6,119 bases of DNA from Candidatus Pacebacteria bacterium CG10_big_fil_rev_8_21_14_0_10_44_11 (GTDB lineage Bacteria > Patescibacteriota > Microgenomatia > UBA1400 > PJMF01): positions 1-6,119 of the forward strand of contig PFDH01000043.1 of NCBI GenBank assembly GCA_002772705.1, written 5' to 3'. This document shows positions 1 through 5,583 of the stretch, piece after piece. The notes below the pieces were generated by a model. The model was not told the origin of the DNA. It did not search any database and worked only from the letters and a program-made list of their open reading frames with translations. Numbering within the stretch: position 1 is the first letter of the stretch; every line of letters begins with the position of its first letter. Position numbers and translations under genes: made by a program.

Positions 1-1
1 T

Positions 2-112
2 GCTAACTCAGGGGATAAATTAAAAACTATTCCATTAGTTGCAACAGAAGCTGAAAAAGAAATGAGGAAGGCTTTAACTCCAGATGATACGAGTAAAATT
101 GAAACTATTTGA
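2..112 (+). CDS. C-terminal end of an unrecognised protein (partial)
   Basis: The frame beginning at base 2 is open from the window edge to a TGA at 110-112, giving 36 residues that end in ...DDTSKIETI. The other two forward frames hit stops within the first 20 bases. The visible tail is rich in Lys, Glu and Thr and looks like an ordinary cytosolic protein end, with no membrane segment. It overlaps the first 29 bases of the dUTPase gene in another frame, which suggests that the two are co-transcribed and translationally coupled. I do not recognise the family from so short a tail. Its position next to dUTPase makes a nucleotide-metabolism gene possible, but that is only a guess. Whether it is a real gene is moderately supported, by the open frame and the compact context. 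Confidence 0.5.
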   Translation, partial: ANSGDKLKTIPLVATEAEKEMRKALTPDDTSKIETI

Positions 113-518
113 TGCTTCTTTACCCGTACCAGAGTACAAAACTGATGGGGCGGCGGCGATGGATCTTTGTGCTCGGGTTGAGGTAACGGTGCCAGCACGA
201 AGCGTCGGACTAATTCCACTCAACATTGCTCTTCAACTGCCAAAAGACCACTGGGTGTTGTTGGCGGCTCGTAGCAGTTTACACAAAAAAGGCCTGATGA
301 TGGCCAACGGCATTGGTGTCGGCGATTATGATTATTGTGGCGATGGCGACGAGTACCACGCCGCTGTTTTCAATTTTTCAGACAAAAAAGTGATAGTTGA
401 AAAAGGTGAGCGAATTGTGCAGATGATTGTGATGCAGCGCGAGCGAGTAGAGCTTGAAGAAGTTGAAAAGTTTAAAACCAAAGACCGCGGCGGCTTTGGT
501 AGCACTGGCAGCAAGTAG
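84..518 (+). CDS. dut: dUTP diphosphatase (trimeric dUTPase family)
   Basis: This cytosolic enzyme hydrolyses dUTP to dUMP and pyrophosphate, keeping uracil out of DNA and supplying dUMP for dTMP synthesis. At 144 aa it has the usual length, and the five family motifs appear in order: AAAMDL (23-28), ARSSLHKKG (62-70), GVGDYDYCG (78-86) with the expected catalytic Asp81, GERIVQ (108-113), and the C-terminal glycine-rich arm RGGFGSTG (135-142) that closes over the substrate. Two details are unusual. Motif 3 has Gly where Ile is common (GVGD for GVID), and the loop after it (GDGDEYH, 86-92) is a few residues longer than in the classical enzyme. The ATG at 84 fits the family's start. A purine-rich GAGGAAG at 64-70 lies rather far upstream (13 bases), so coupling to the overlapping upstream gene may matter. 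A related dCTP deaminase is unlikely, given the complete dUTPase motif 5. Confidence 0.93.
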   Translation: MIRVKLKLFDASLPVPEYKTDGAAAMDLCARVEVTVPARSVGLIPLNIALQLPKDHWVLLAARSSLHKKGLMMANGIGVGDYDYCGDGDEYHAAVFNFSDKKVIVEKGERIVQMIVMQRERVELEEVEKFKTKDRGGFGSTGSK

Positions 519-589
519 TATTCAGCTTTTTCCAGGTATTGACAAAACATTAGAGTGCGTAGCCGCTTAATTTATTTACGTATTTTGTG

Positions 590-595
590 TATGCT
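590..595 (+). promoter_or_regulatory. Possible -10 element for a leaderless transcript
   Basis: TATGCT ends six bases before the ATG at 602, where a sigma70-type start point would fall close to that ATG. No Shine-Dalgarno sequence is visible in the preceding 30 bases, so a leaderless message is plausible. The matching -35 region (TTAATT at 567-572, 17-base spacing) is poor, and the assignment is weak. Confidence 0.25.
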
Positions 596-601
596 AACTG
601 C

Positions 602-2110
602 ATGGTTAACTCAGAAAATACAACCACTAAAGAAGTGCGTCCCAATTCCAGCAATAATTCGATTTTTTCAAGAATTAGAAACAATTTTAATGGCAATCAA
701 GCTGATCCGACTTATTTAGTTAATCCTTCCAGGAGGTCTTTCCTAAGAGGGGCGGCTGGAGTGGCTGCCACATTTGCATTGGGCAGTGCGGCATCTCCAC
801 ACACTGGACAACCAGATAATCCAAACGAAGCCGCCACAACTGCTCCAGCTCAAACTGTGGAACCACCCGTTGCTGCTGGAGAAACAGTAGAACCAGAAAA
901 GTCAGTCACACCCCTTATCCTGGATATTTTTAATGCTCCGGCTTTTTTTGACAAAGTTATTGCAGAACAATCTCAGACAACTGGGGTGGATGCACAAACT
1001 GTCTTAAATAAATTTGGAGTGACTGAGGATTGGACATTTTTTGACTTTAAGAATGCCACTCCTGAAAATGAGGCTGAGAGTACAATTCTGCTTTTGACCG
1101 CTCTCAAATCGCATTATGCATCTCACGGTGAAAACGTTGATGCTGTGAGGGCGCACACTGCTAGATTTTTAAACACTCCTGATGTTCAGGCAAAGCACGG
1201 CAGTATTGAGGAAGCATTTGGTTTTGATTCTATTGAAACGGATGAGTTGGGTAACCCTACTTTGTGGTTACGGGTATCACCTGAGATTTTTGATCAACTA
1301 TTGGCACAGTCTAATCAATCAGTAGTGAACATGAGTATTCAACTTGGTAAAGTTGGCATTAAGTATGAATTATATAAACAAGTTAGAATGAACCCCGACA
1401 TAGAGTACCCAACTAAAAGCCAGCGACGAATAGGCGACAACGTTGCCGCCACTTACTTTGATGGTGAAAACAATCAAATAAGCAAAGAGGAATATGACGA
1501 GCTAGAGCGTTTAGCATCCGAGAAAAAGGTAGTGCTTGGTGAGAATCCAACGGATAGAGATTTACTCATGCAGGATGGATACATTAAAGAGAGGGCGTAC
1601 GATAATCTCAAGCTGATGGTAGAATTGGCTACCAAGTACCCCGATAAGATTCTGGTCGTAGCTGCAGGCAATCCTGGTGCGACCGTTGCTACTTTTCCTG
1701 ATTTGAGAGAAGCTCGAGCTAAGTTGGATGAAGAAGGTTTGTGGCCGCCCAACTTATTTACTGTTGGGTATGTAGATGAAGGGCAAGACGGATATCAAGG
1801 TCCAGCGGAGTATGGTGCTGATTTCTATGTTTGGTATAAAGATATTCAATTAATTAGTGATGAAGACCCTGCCTCGAGCTATGCCACCCCAATGGTAACC
1901 GAGATTGTCCGTCATTTACAAAGTTTAGGGTTGAGGGATCCAAAAGATATCCGCAAGGCCTTAACTGGCATGTCCATCGATATTAATACTCCTGATCATA
2001 AAACATACATTAAGGGTAATGATAGTCGGCCATACTACATGATTGATTTTGGCAAAGTTAAGCGCGCTTTCCAAATACCTATTGAACCTGACGAACTCAG
2101 AGTTGAGTAG
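602..2110 (+). CDS. Tat-exported subtilisin-like (S8-type) serine protease, divergent
   Basis: This is probably a secreted or surface-anchored protease. Residues are counted from the ATG at 602; a GTG at 587 would add five. A long polar N-terminus leads to a twin-arginine motif SRRSFLRG (43-50), then a hydrophobic Ala/Gly stretch (to about 64) and a Pro/Thr/Glu/Ala-rich linker (about 67-102). The subtilase signature follows in order: Asp108 in LILDIF, His175 in SHGENV, a VVNMS strand (242-246), the oxyanion Asn357 in VVAAGNPG, and Ser426 in ASSYATP, which matches GTSMATP. The Asn-to-Ser gap (69) is close to that of subtilisin. The Asp-His and His-Asn gaps are much longer, the latter because of a charged insert at about 250-340. 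Each motif is degenerate (LDIF for DTG, HGEN for HGTH, ASS for GTS), so the substrate is unknown and activity is inferred. There is no obvious C-terminal anchor and no Shine-Dalgarno site. Confidence 0.72.
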   Translation: MVNSENTTTKEVRPNSSNNSIFSRIRNNFNGNQADPTYLVNPSRRSFLRGAAGVAATFALGSAASPHTGQPDNPNEAATTAPAQTVEPPVAAGETVEPEKSVTPLILDIFNAPAFFDKVIAEQSQTTGVDAQTVLNKFGVTEDWTFFDFKNATPENEAESTILLLTALKSHYASHGENVDAVRAHTARFLNTPDVQAKHGSIEEAFGFDSIETDELGNPTLWLRVSPEIFDQLLAQSNQSVVNMSIQLGKVGIKYELYKQVRMNPDIEYPTKSQRRIGDNVAATYFDGENNQISKEEYDELERLASEKKVVLGENPTDRDLLMQDGYIKERAYDNLKLMVELATKYPDKILVVAAGNPGATVATFPDLREARAKLDEEGLWPPNLFTVGYVDEGQDGYQGPAEYGADFYVWYKDIQLISDEDPASSYATPMVTEIVRHLQSLGLRDPKDIRKALTGMSIDINTPDHKTYIKGNDSRPYYMIDFGKVKRAFQIPIEPDELRVE

Positions 2111-2190
2111 GTTGGTCACTTCAGTTTCTCCAGTAACAAAGTTTAACACTAACAACTGTGATAGCTTATACGATGGCAGCGGGAATGAGA

Positions 2191-2223
2191 GAATGCTCAG
2201 GCATTCCATAGTTTATTTTGTTT
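2191..2223 (+). terminator. Possible weak intrinsic terminator after the subtilase gene
   Basis: GAATGC (2191-2196) and GCATTC (2201-2206) form a 6-bp stem with a TCAG loop. A T-rich but interrupted tract (GTTTATTTTGTTT) begins five bases later. The stem is short, and the CATTCC at 2202-2207 could instead pair with GGAATG at 2182-2187, giving two competing folds. Its place between two genes fits a terminator, but the broken T tract makes it uncertain. Confidence 0.4.
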
Positions 2224-2241
2224 GTCAATTATTGATTTAGT

Positions 2242-2253
2242 ACAACATGTTGT
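2242..2253. promoter_or_regulatory. Perfect 12-bp palindrome upstream of the MazG-like gene (operator candidate)
   Basis: ACAACATGTTGT reads identically on both strands and ends 22 bases before the ATG at 2276. That is where a dimeric repressor could cover a promoter for the MazG-like/tmk pair. A smaller palindrome, TCAAT-T-ATTGA, lies just upstream at 2225-2235. No convincing -35/-10 pair could be assigned here, and no regulator gene is in view, so the operator role is inference from symmetry and position. Confidence 0.35.
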
Positions 2254-2275
2254 GGTTGGATGATTTGTATTCCAT

Positions 2276-3028
2276 ATGTCACGTCACCCTTTTGAACAAG
2301 CAAATGACCAAGTCCATCGCCTCAGAGTGACTGACAGCTTGTTGGTCAATAATGAGTCAGGGCAAGCGGTAGATTTTTTACCGACTTTAGCAGTTGGTGA
2401 AGTCAATGAGGTGGAGACAGAATTAGATAGACCAGGAACAATTGATCGTCAGAAACTGGGCGATGAATATAACGATGTGATGGTGTTGCTATTAGCCATT
2501 CTTCAAAATCGTTTCCCAGAAATGCAGCCGTCTGAGCAACTAGATGGGGTTAACGGTTATGGTCGTCACTCAGCTGCACTTGAAAATCTCAAGCCAGTTG
2601 TGGCTGAAAGTGGCAGTGATCCTAAGGCGTTAATTGAATCTCTCCGTCGTTTGTGGTCGATTGCTATTCATCTGCCAGTCCCTTTTGTTGGATTGGATAC
2701 ATTTAGCAATACAATAGACAAGGTTCTTGGCAATCGACCGCCAACGTTTTATAACGGTACAGATCCATTAACCGGAAAAATACTATTGGGTGATGAAGCG
2801 TCTGCCGCCTTTACTCACTTTGAAAAAGTTGGCAGAAAATTAAGAACACACGTAGGCAGAACACTCCGGCCTGAGGACTGGCAGCCCTATTTTGGGGAGT
2901 TTGCCGGGTGGCAAAATTCAAGCAGTAACTTGGCTGTATTAGAACACAGGTTGAACCAAAGTCAGCCTGACCGTGATATAGTGGTTTCAAAGCCAAGCGG
3001 CCTGATTTTTGAACAGACCGTTATTTGA
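2276..3028 (+). CDS. Putative MazG-like all-alpha NTP pyrophosphohydrolase
   Basis: The 250-aa protein has no signal peptide or membrane segment. Its best clue is EVNE (42-45) followed after 18 residues by EYND (64-67). This is the ExxE(12-28)ExxD metal-binding pattern of the MazG/HisE/dimeric-dUTPase superfamily, with Glu42, Glu45, Glu64 and Asp67 as predicted ligands. The surroundings fit too: LPTLAVGEVNEVETEL reads as a helix entering the site, and EYNDVMVLLLAIL is a hydrophobic helix after it. Further helices (about 117-130 and 174-194) and an NRPPTFYNG stretch (153-161) also resemble the superfamily. Such enzymes convert (d)NTPs to monophosphates and pyrophosphate, which would suit a neighbour of dUTPase and thymidylate kinase. 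No sub-family is assigned, and the C-terminal 50 residues are unexplained. An in-frame TGA at 2261 leaves ATG 2276 as the first start, without a Shine-Dalgarno site. The gene stops 11 bases before tmk. Confidence 0.55.
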   Translation: MSRHPFEQANDQVHRLRVTDSLLVNNESGQAVDFLPTLAVGEVNEVETELDRPGTIDRQKLGDEYNDVMVLLLAILQNRFPEMQPSEQLDGVNGYGRHSAALENLKPVVAESGSDPKALIESLRRLWSIAIHLPVPFVGLDTFSNTIDKVLGNRPPTFYNGTDPLTGKILLGDEASAAFTHFEKVGRKLRTHVGRTLRPEDWQPYFGEFAGWQNSSSNLAVLEHRLNQSQPDRDIVVSKPSGLIFEQTVI

Positions 3029-3029
3029 C

Positions 3030-3035
3030 AAGGAA
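3030..3035 (+). promoter_or_regulatory. Ribosome binding site deciding the tmk start
   Basis: AAGGAA sits four bases before the ATG at 3040. This favours that ATG over the TTG at 3025, which overlaps the preceding stop and has no such site. The resulting protein starts MLTKGFLITFEG, close to the usual Tmk N-terminus. Confidence 0.7.
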
Positions 3036-3039
3036 CACT

Positions 3040-3669
3040 ATGTTAACAAAGGGTTTTCTAATCACTTTTGAAGGTGGCGAAGGCGGTGGAAAAACCACCC
3101 AGATTGTTCGGCTGCGGGATAAATTAACCAAGTTGGGGAAAGATGTCATCGTTTTGCGAGAACCCGGTGGCACGGTCATCAGTGAGCAAATCCGCGAGGT
3201 TGTCCTTTCGGCCAAAAACGCCGGCATTGCCTACACGACCGAAGTCTTGTTGTTCCAAGCTGCCCGTGCCCAAATTTACCGTGAGATTGTTTTACCATCA
3301 CTCAAGGCTGGTAAAGTGGTACTGATTGATCGCTCACGCGACAGCAGCGTGGTTTACCAAGGAATTGTGAGGGGTTTCGGGAAAGATTTGATAGAACAGC
3401 TCAATGATATTTCCACCAAAGAAACGTACCCAGATCTTACACTATTGCTTGATGTAAACGTCAAAGATGGTTTGAAGCGAAGGGAAGAATCTGGCTCCGC
3501 CAACCGGTTAGATATGGAAGACACCAGCTTTCACGATAAAGTTCGCAAAGCCTATCAGCAACTGGCCAAAGACGACAAAAAAAAGCGCTGGGTGGTGATT
3601 GACGCTAACAAGACAATTGATGAAGTTGACGCCGCTATTTGGCAGGTGGTTGAGAAAAAAATCAACTAA
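3040..3669 (+). CDS. tmk: Thymidylate kinase (dTMP kinase)
   Basis: This cytosolic kinase phosphorylates dTMP to dTDP with ATP, an essential step towards dTTP. The 209-aa protein has the usual length. It shows a P-loop GGEGGGKT (12-19), the dTMP-binding REPGGT motif (40-45), an Arg in AARAQIY (76) where the family has its substrate-binding RAQ, and DRSRDSSVVYQG (97-108), which matches the DRYxxSxxAYQG signature. An Arg/Glu-rich lid segment (about 144-160) ends in NRLD. Small departures are Gly for the usual Ala/Ser in the P-loop, Ser for Tyr/Phe after the DR pair, and Ala where the family often has Asp before RAQ. It lies 11 bases downstream of the MazG-like gene and is probably co-transcribed with it. 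A strong T-run hairpin follows 70 bases after its stop. Identification is confident. Confidence 0.93.
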   Translation: MLTKGFLITFEGGEGGGKTTQIVRLRDKLTKLGKDVIVLREPGGTVISEQIREVVLSAKNAGIAYTTEVLLFQAARAQIYREIVLPSLKAGKVVLIDRSRDSSVVYQGIVRGFGKDLIEQLNDISTKETYPDLTLLLDVNVKDGLKRREESGSANRLDMEDTSFHDKVRKAYQQLAKDDKKKRWVVIDANKTIDEVDAAIWQVVEKKIN

Positions 3670-3703
3670 CAATCCACAAGCCAAAACGCAACTAATTTGC
3701 CCC

Positions 3704-3732
3704 TTGCATTTCGCATATTGGTTACATATACT
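3704..3732 (+). promoter_or_regulatory. Candidate sigma70-type promoter for argG
   Basis: TTGCAT (3704-3709) and TATACT (3727-3732) are separated by 17 bases. The -10 matches consensus at five of six positions, the -35 only at three. Transcription would begin near 3739, right at the first base of the next hairpin. That makes the arrangement odd, and the call tentative. Confidence 0.3.
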
Positions 3733-3739
3733 AATAACT

Positions 3740-3765
3740 CTAGTGCCAGTCACTAGTTTTTTTTT
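3740..3765 (+). terminator. Rho-independent terminator of the tmk transcript
   Basis: CTAGTG (3740-3745) pairs with CACTAG (3751-3756) around a 5-base loop, followed at once by nine T residues (3757-3765). The stem is only 6 bp and half A/T, but the uninterrupted T run and its place 70 bases after the tmk stop make a terminator the natural reading. Confidence 0.75.
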
Positions 3766-3792
3766 GCCAGTTTCTCAACAGAAGCACCGCCG

Positions 3793-3810
3793 CCGCGGGC
3801 TAATTCGCGG
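3793..3810 (+). other. Short GC hairpin between the two terminators
   Basis: CCGCG (3793-3797) can pair with CGCGG (3806-3810) around an 8-base loop, immediately after a GCCGCCG-rich stretch. No T run follows it. It lies in what would be the argG leader, and could be a structural element there or chance pairing in a GC-rich patch. Confidence 0.3.
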
Positions 3811-3826
3811 ATTGTATTCAGGTATT

Positions 3827-3852
3827 TCCCCTCTCTAGAGGGGATTTTTTTT
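3827..3852 (+). terminator. Strong intrinsic terminator or attenuator just upstream of argG
   Basis: TCCCCTC (3827-3833) pairs perfectly with GAGGGGA (3838-3844) around a TCTA loop, followed by eight T residues (3845-3852). Only 38 bases separate the T run from the argG ATG at 3891. That stretch contains no recognisable -10 hexamer, so argG transcription probably has to pass through this site. It is therefore either the second half of a tandem terminator for tmk or a regulated attenuator in the argG leader. Confidence 0.82.
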
Positions 3853-3878
3853 ATCTCGTCGCAAGCGGGATGAAACAC

Positions 3879-3885
3879 AAAGGGG
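3879..3885 (+). promoter_or_regulatory. Ribosome binding site deciding the argG start
   Basis: AAAGGGG ends five bases before the ATG at 3891, supporting that start over the in-frame ATG at 3870, which has only a weak purine stretch before it. AGGGG (3881-3885) is also complementary to CCCCT (3828-3832) in the preceding terminator stem, so an alternative fold could mask the site. Confidence 0.6.
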
Positions 3886-3890
3886 CGCGT

Positions 3891-5519
3891 ATGCAAGAAA
3901 AGCCATACCAAAAAGTGTCAAGCTATGAGGGTCGGAAAGGTGAGGTAAAAAAAGTAGTCTTACTTTACTCGGGCGGGCTTGATACTTCGGTGATGCTGAA
4001 ATGGATCCAAGATCAGTACGGGGCTGAAGTGATTGCGCTGACCATTGATATTGGCCAACAAGCTGATGACCTGGAAAAGATTCGACTAAAAGCGCTCAAA
4101 CTTGGGGCGATTGAAGCCCTGGTGGTCGACGCCAAAAAGGAATTTGCCTATCACTACTTGGCTAAAGGCATTAAAGCTAACTCGCGGTATCAGGGTCGCT
4201 ACTACATGAGTACACCAATGGGCCGGCCGCTATTGGCTAAGCTGGCAGTTGATGTAGCCAGGCAGTATGGCGCTGACACCATTGCCCACGGTTCAACCGG
4301 CAAGGGCAACGATCAAGTTAGAATTGAGGGTTCAATCTTAACTTTGGCACCCGAAATGAAAATTATTGCGCCGGTGCGCGAGTGGAGTATGGGCAGAGAT
4401 GAAGAGTTGGTCTACGCCAAAGAAAATCACATTCCAGTCAAGCAAACCGTTGACAGCCCGTATTCGTATGATGACAACATGTGGGGAGTGACTGGTGAGA
4501 GTGGCGAGATTGAGATTCCTTCTGTTATCCCTCCGTTAGAAAAAATTCTGCAAGTTTGCACGCTGCCAGAAAAAGCGCCAAATAAATCCCAGTACATAAA
4601 ACTACGATTCGTGAAGGGGTTGCCGGTGGGGCTTGATGGGAAAGAATATGACTTGGTTGAACTGATTGGTCGGTTAAACAAAATTGGAGCAAAACATGGA
4701 GTTGGCATTGCTCATCACATCGAAGATCGCTTGGTGGGGCTGAAAGTCCGCGGTTTGTACGAAGCACCAGCGGCAGAAATTATCATCAACGCTCATTTCA
4801 ACTTGGAAAAGTACGTTTCGACCAGAGAAGAAAATGGCTTCAAAACCCTGGTTGATACCAAGTGGGCCTATCTTTGCTACGGCGCCCTGTGGTACGAGCC
4901 GCTGATGGCCGATTTGAACGCCTATATTGACCAAGTGAACGAGAAGGTCAGCGGCATGGTAACAGTCAAACTCTACAAAGGTATGGCCGAAGTAGTGGCG
5001 GTTGATACAGCTAATACTTTGTTTGACCCCAAATTAGCCACTTTTATGAAAGATACTAGTTTTAATCAGAATGCTTCGCCAGGTTTCATCGAGATTTACA
5101 CCCTGCAGATGCGCTTGGCCCAAGAAACCCAGCGGTTTGCTTTATTAATGATCGGTGAAGATAAAAATAAGAAAAAATTCTTGCCGCTGATTGAACGGCT
5201 GGACAAATTAGGTTTCCATTTTTATGCCACCGAAAAGACTCACAAGTTTTTGAAGAAGAGCAAGGTTGCATCGGTGATGCTCCATAAAATGCACAGCGGA
5301 GGAAAGCCAAACCTGGAAGACATTCTAAAGCAGAATGTCTTGGATCTGATCATCAATGTGCCATATAACGGAACCACAACTGGCTCGGAAAAGGATGAGG
5401 CGGTAATCAAGGAATGGGCGGTCAAGAATGATATCAAGCTGATCACCGATTACCAAACTACTGAGAACCTGGTGCGTGAGTTAGAGAAGCGAATGGTCGT
5501 TAGGGTGAAGAAAAGTTAG
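3891..5519 (+). CDS. argG: Argininosuccinate synthase fused to a C-terminal MGS-like (CarB-type regulatory) domain
   Basis: ArgG joins citrulline and aspartate using ATP to give argininosuccinate, the penultimate step of arginine synthesis. Of 542 residues, about 20-415 are the synthase: PP-loop SGGLDTS (27-33), YQGRYYMSTPMGRPLLAK (100-117), HGSTGKGNDQVRIE (133-146), the substrate segment SPYSYDDNMWGVTGE (189-203), and GVGIAHHIEDRLVGLKVRGLYEAP (270-293). Ordinary ArgG is about 400 residues and ends near here. Residues about 418-533 instead match the methylglyoxal-synthase-like fold that forms the allosteric end of carbamoyl-phosphate synthase large subunit: a GEDK start (422-425), ATEKT (446-450, like CarB ATHGT), KMHSGGKPNLEDIL (466-479) and IINVPYNG (487-494). 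Several phosphate-contact positions known in CarB are kept, so effector binding is plausible but inferred. Oddities are a 20-residue N-terminal extension, STP for the usual TS before the RPL motif, and APAA for the common TPGG. The frame is unbroken, so this is a true fusion. Confidence 0.9.
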   Translation: MQEKPYQKVSSYEGRKGEVKKVVLLYSGGLDTSVMLKWIQDQYGAEVIALTIDIGQQADDLEKIRLKALKLGAIEALVVDAKKEFAYHYLAKGIKANSRYQGRYYMSTPMGRPLLAKLAVDVARQYGADTIAHGSTGKGNDQVRIEGSILTLAPEMKIIAPVREWSMGRDEELVYAKENHIPVKQTVDSPYSYDDNMWGVTGESGEIEIPSVIPPLEKILQVCTLPEKAPNKSQYIKLRFVKGLPVGLDGKEYDLVELIGRLNKIGAKHGVGIAHHIEDRLVGLKVRGLYEAPAAEIIINAHFNLEKYVSTREENGFKTLVDTKWAYLCYGALWYEPLMADLNAYIDQVNEKVSGMVTVKLYKGMAEVVAVDTANTLFDPKLATFMKDTSFNQNASPGFIEIYTLQMRLAQETQRFALLMIGEDKNKKKFLPLIERLDKLGFHFYATEKTHKFLKKSKVASVMLHKMHSGGKPNLEDILKQNVLDLIINVPYNGTTTGSEKDEAVIKEWAVKNDIKLITDYQTTENLVRELEKRMVVRVKKS

Positions 5520-5533
5520 TAGCTAATTGTGAG

Positions 5534-5561
5534 GGCAGCGGCCACCGCGGTGGCCGCTGCC
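5534..5561. repeat. Perfect 28-bp GC-rich palindrome (strong hairpin) after argG
   Basis: GGCAGCGGCCACCG (5534-5547) is followed directly by its exact reverse complement CGGTGGCCGCTGCC (5548-5561). As RNA it would make a stem of about 12 bp, almost all G-C, with a four-base loop, beginning 14 bases after the argG stop. No T tract follows (AAGTGGTGCC), so it is not a standard intrinsic terminator. It may protect the 3' end of argG mRNA, pause polymerase, damp expression of the downstream gene, or be a copy of a dispersed palindromic element. Confidence 0.85.
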
Positions 5562-5571
5562 AAGTGGTGCC

Positions 5572-5576
5572 AGGAA
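5572..5576 (+). promoter_or_regulatory. Ribosome binding site of the amidohydrolase gene
   Basis: AGGAA lies seven bases before the ATG at 5584, a standard spacing. It starts ten bases after the end of the strong hairpin and so remains accessible when the hairpin forms. Confidence 0.65.
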
Positions 5577-5583
5577 ACAAAGT

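Noticed and set aside
539..544. Perfect TTGACA (-35 consensus) after dut
   Set aside because: No -10-like hexamer occurs 16-18 bases downstream (bases 561-568 read AGCCGCTT), so a promoter here is unsupported.
2043..2240. Forward frame of 65 codons overlapping the end of the subtilase gene and running into the spacer
   Set aside because: It starts inside a supported gene, has no ribosome site or recognisable domain, and its tail covers the hairpin region.
3026..3028. UGA recoding as in some reduced-genome bacteria
   Set aside because: This TGA ends a gene immediately before a ribosome site, another TGA ends the gene at 112, and no supported gene contains an in-frame TGA, so UGA looks like a normal stop.
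516..3824. Shared GTATTCAG word followed by T-rich bases after dut (518-525) and before argG (3814-3821)
   Set aside because: The match is only about eight bases, without similar flanks, and fits chance.
3811..3828. ArgR-type ARG box half-site (TGTATTCA) in front of argG
   Set aside because: Only one half resembles the box and no symmetric partner follows, so it is indistinguishable from AT-rich background.
3781..3852. Possible T-box leader, because a GCACCGCCGCCGCGG stretch precedes a terminator
   Set aside because: The conserved T-box core and its antiterminator pairing are not present, the leader is too short for the specifier stem, and the resemblance is limited to GC-rich bases.
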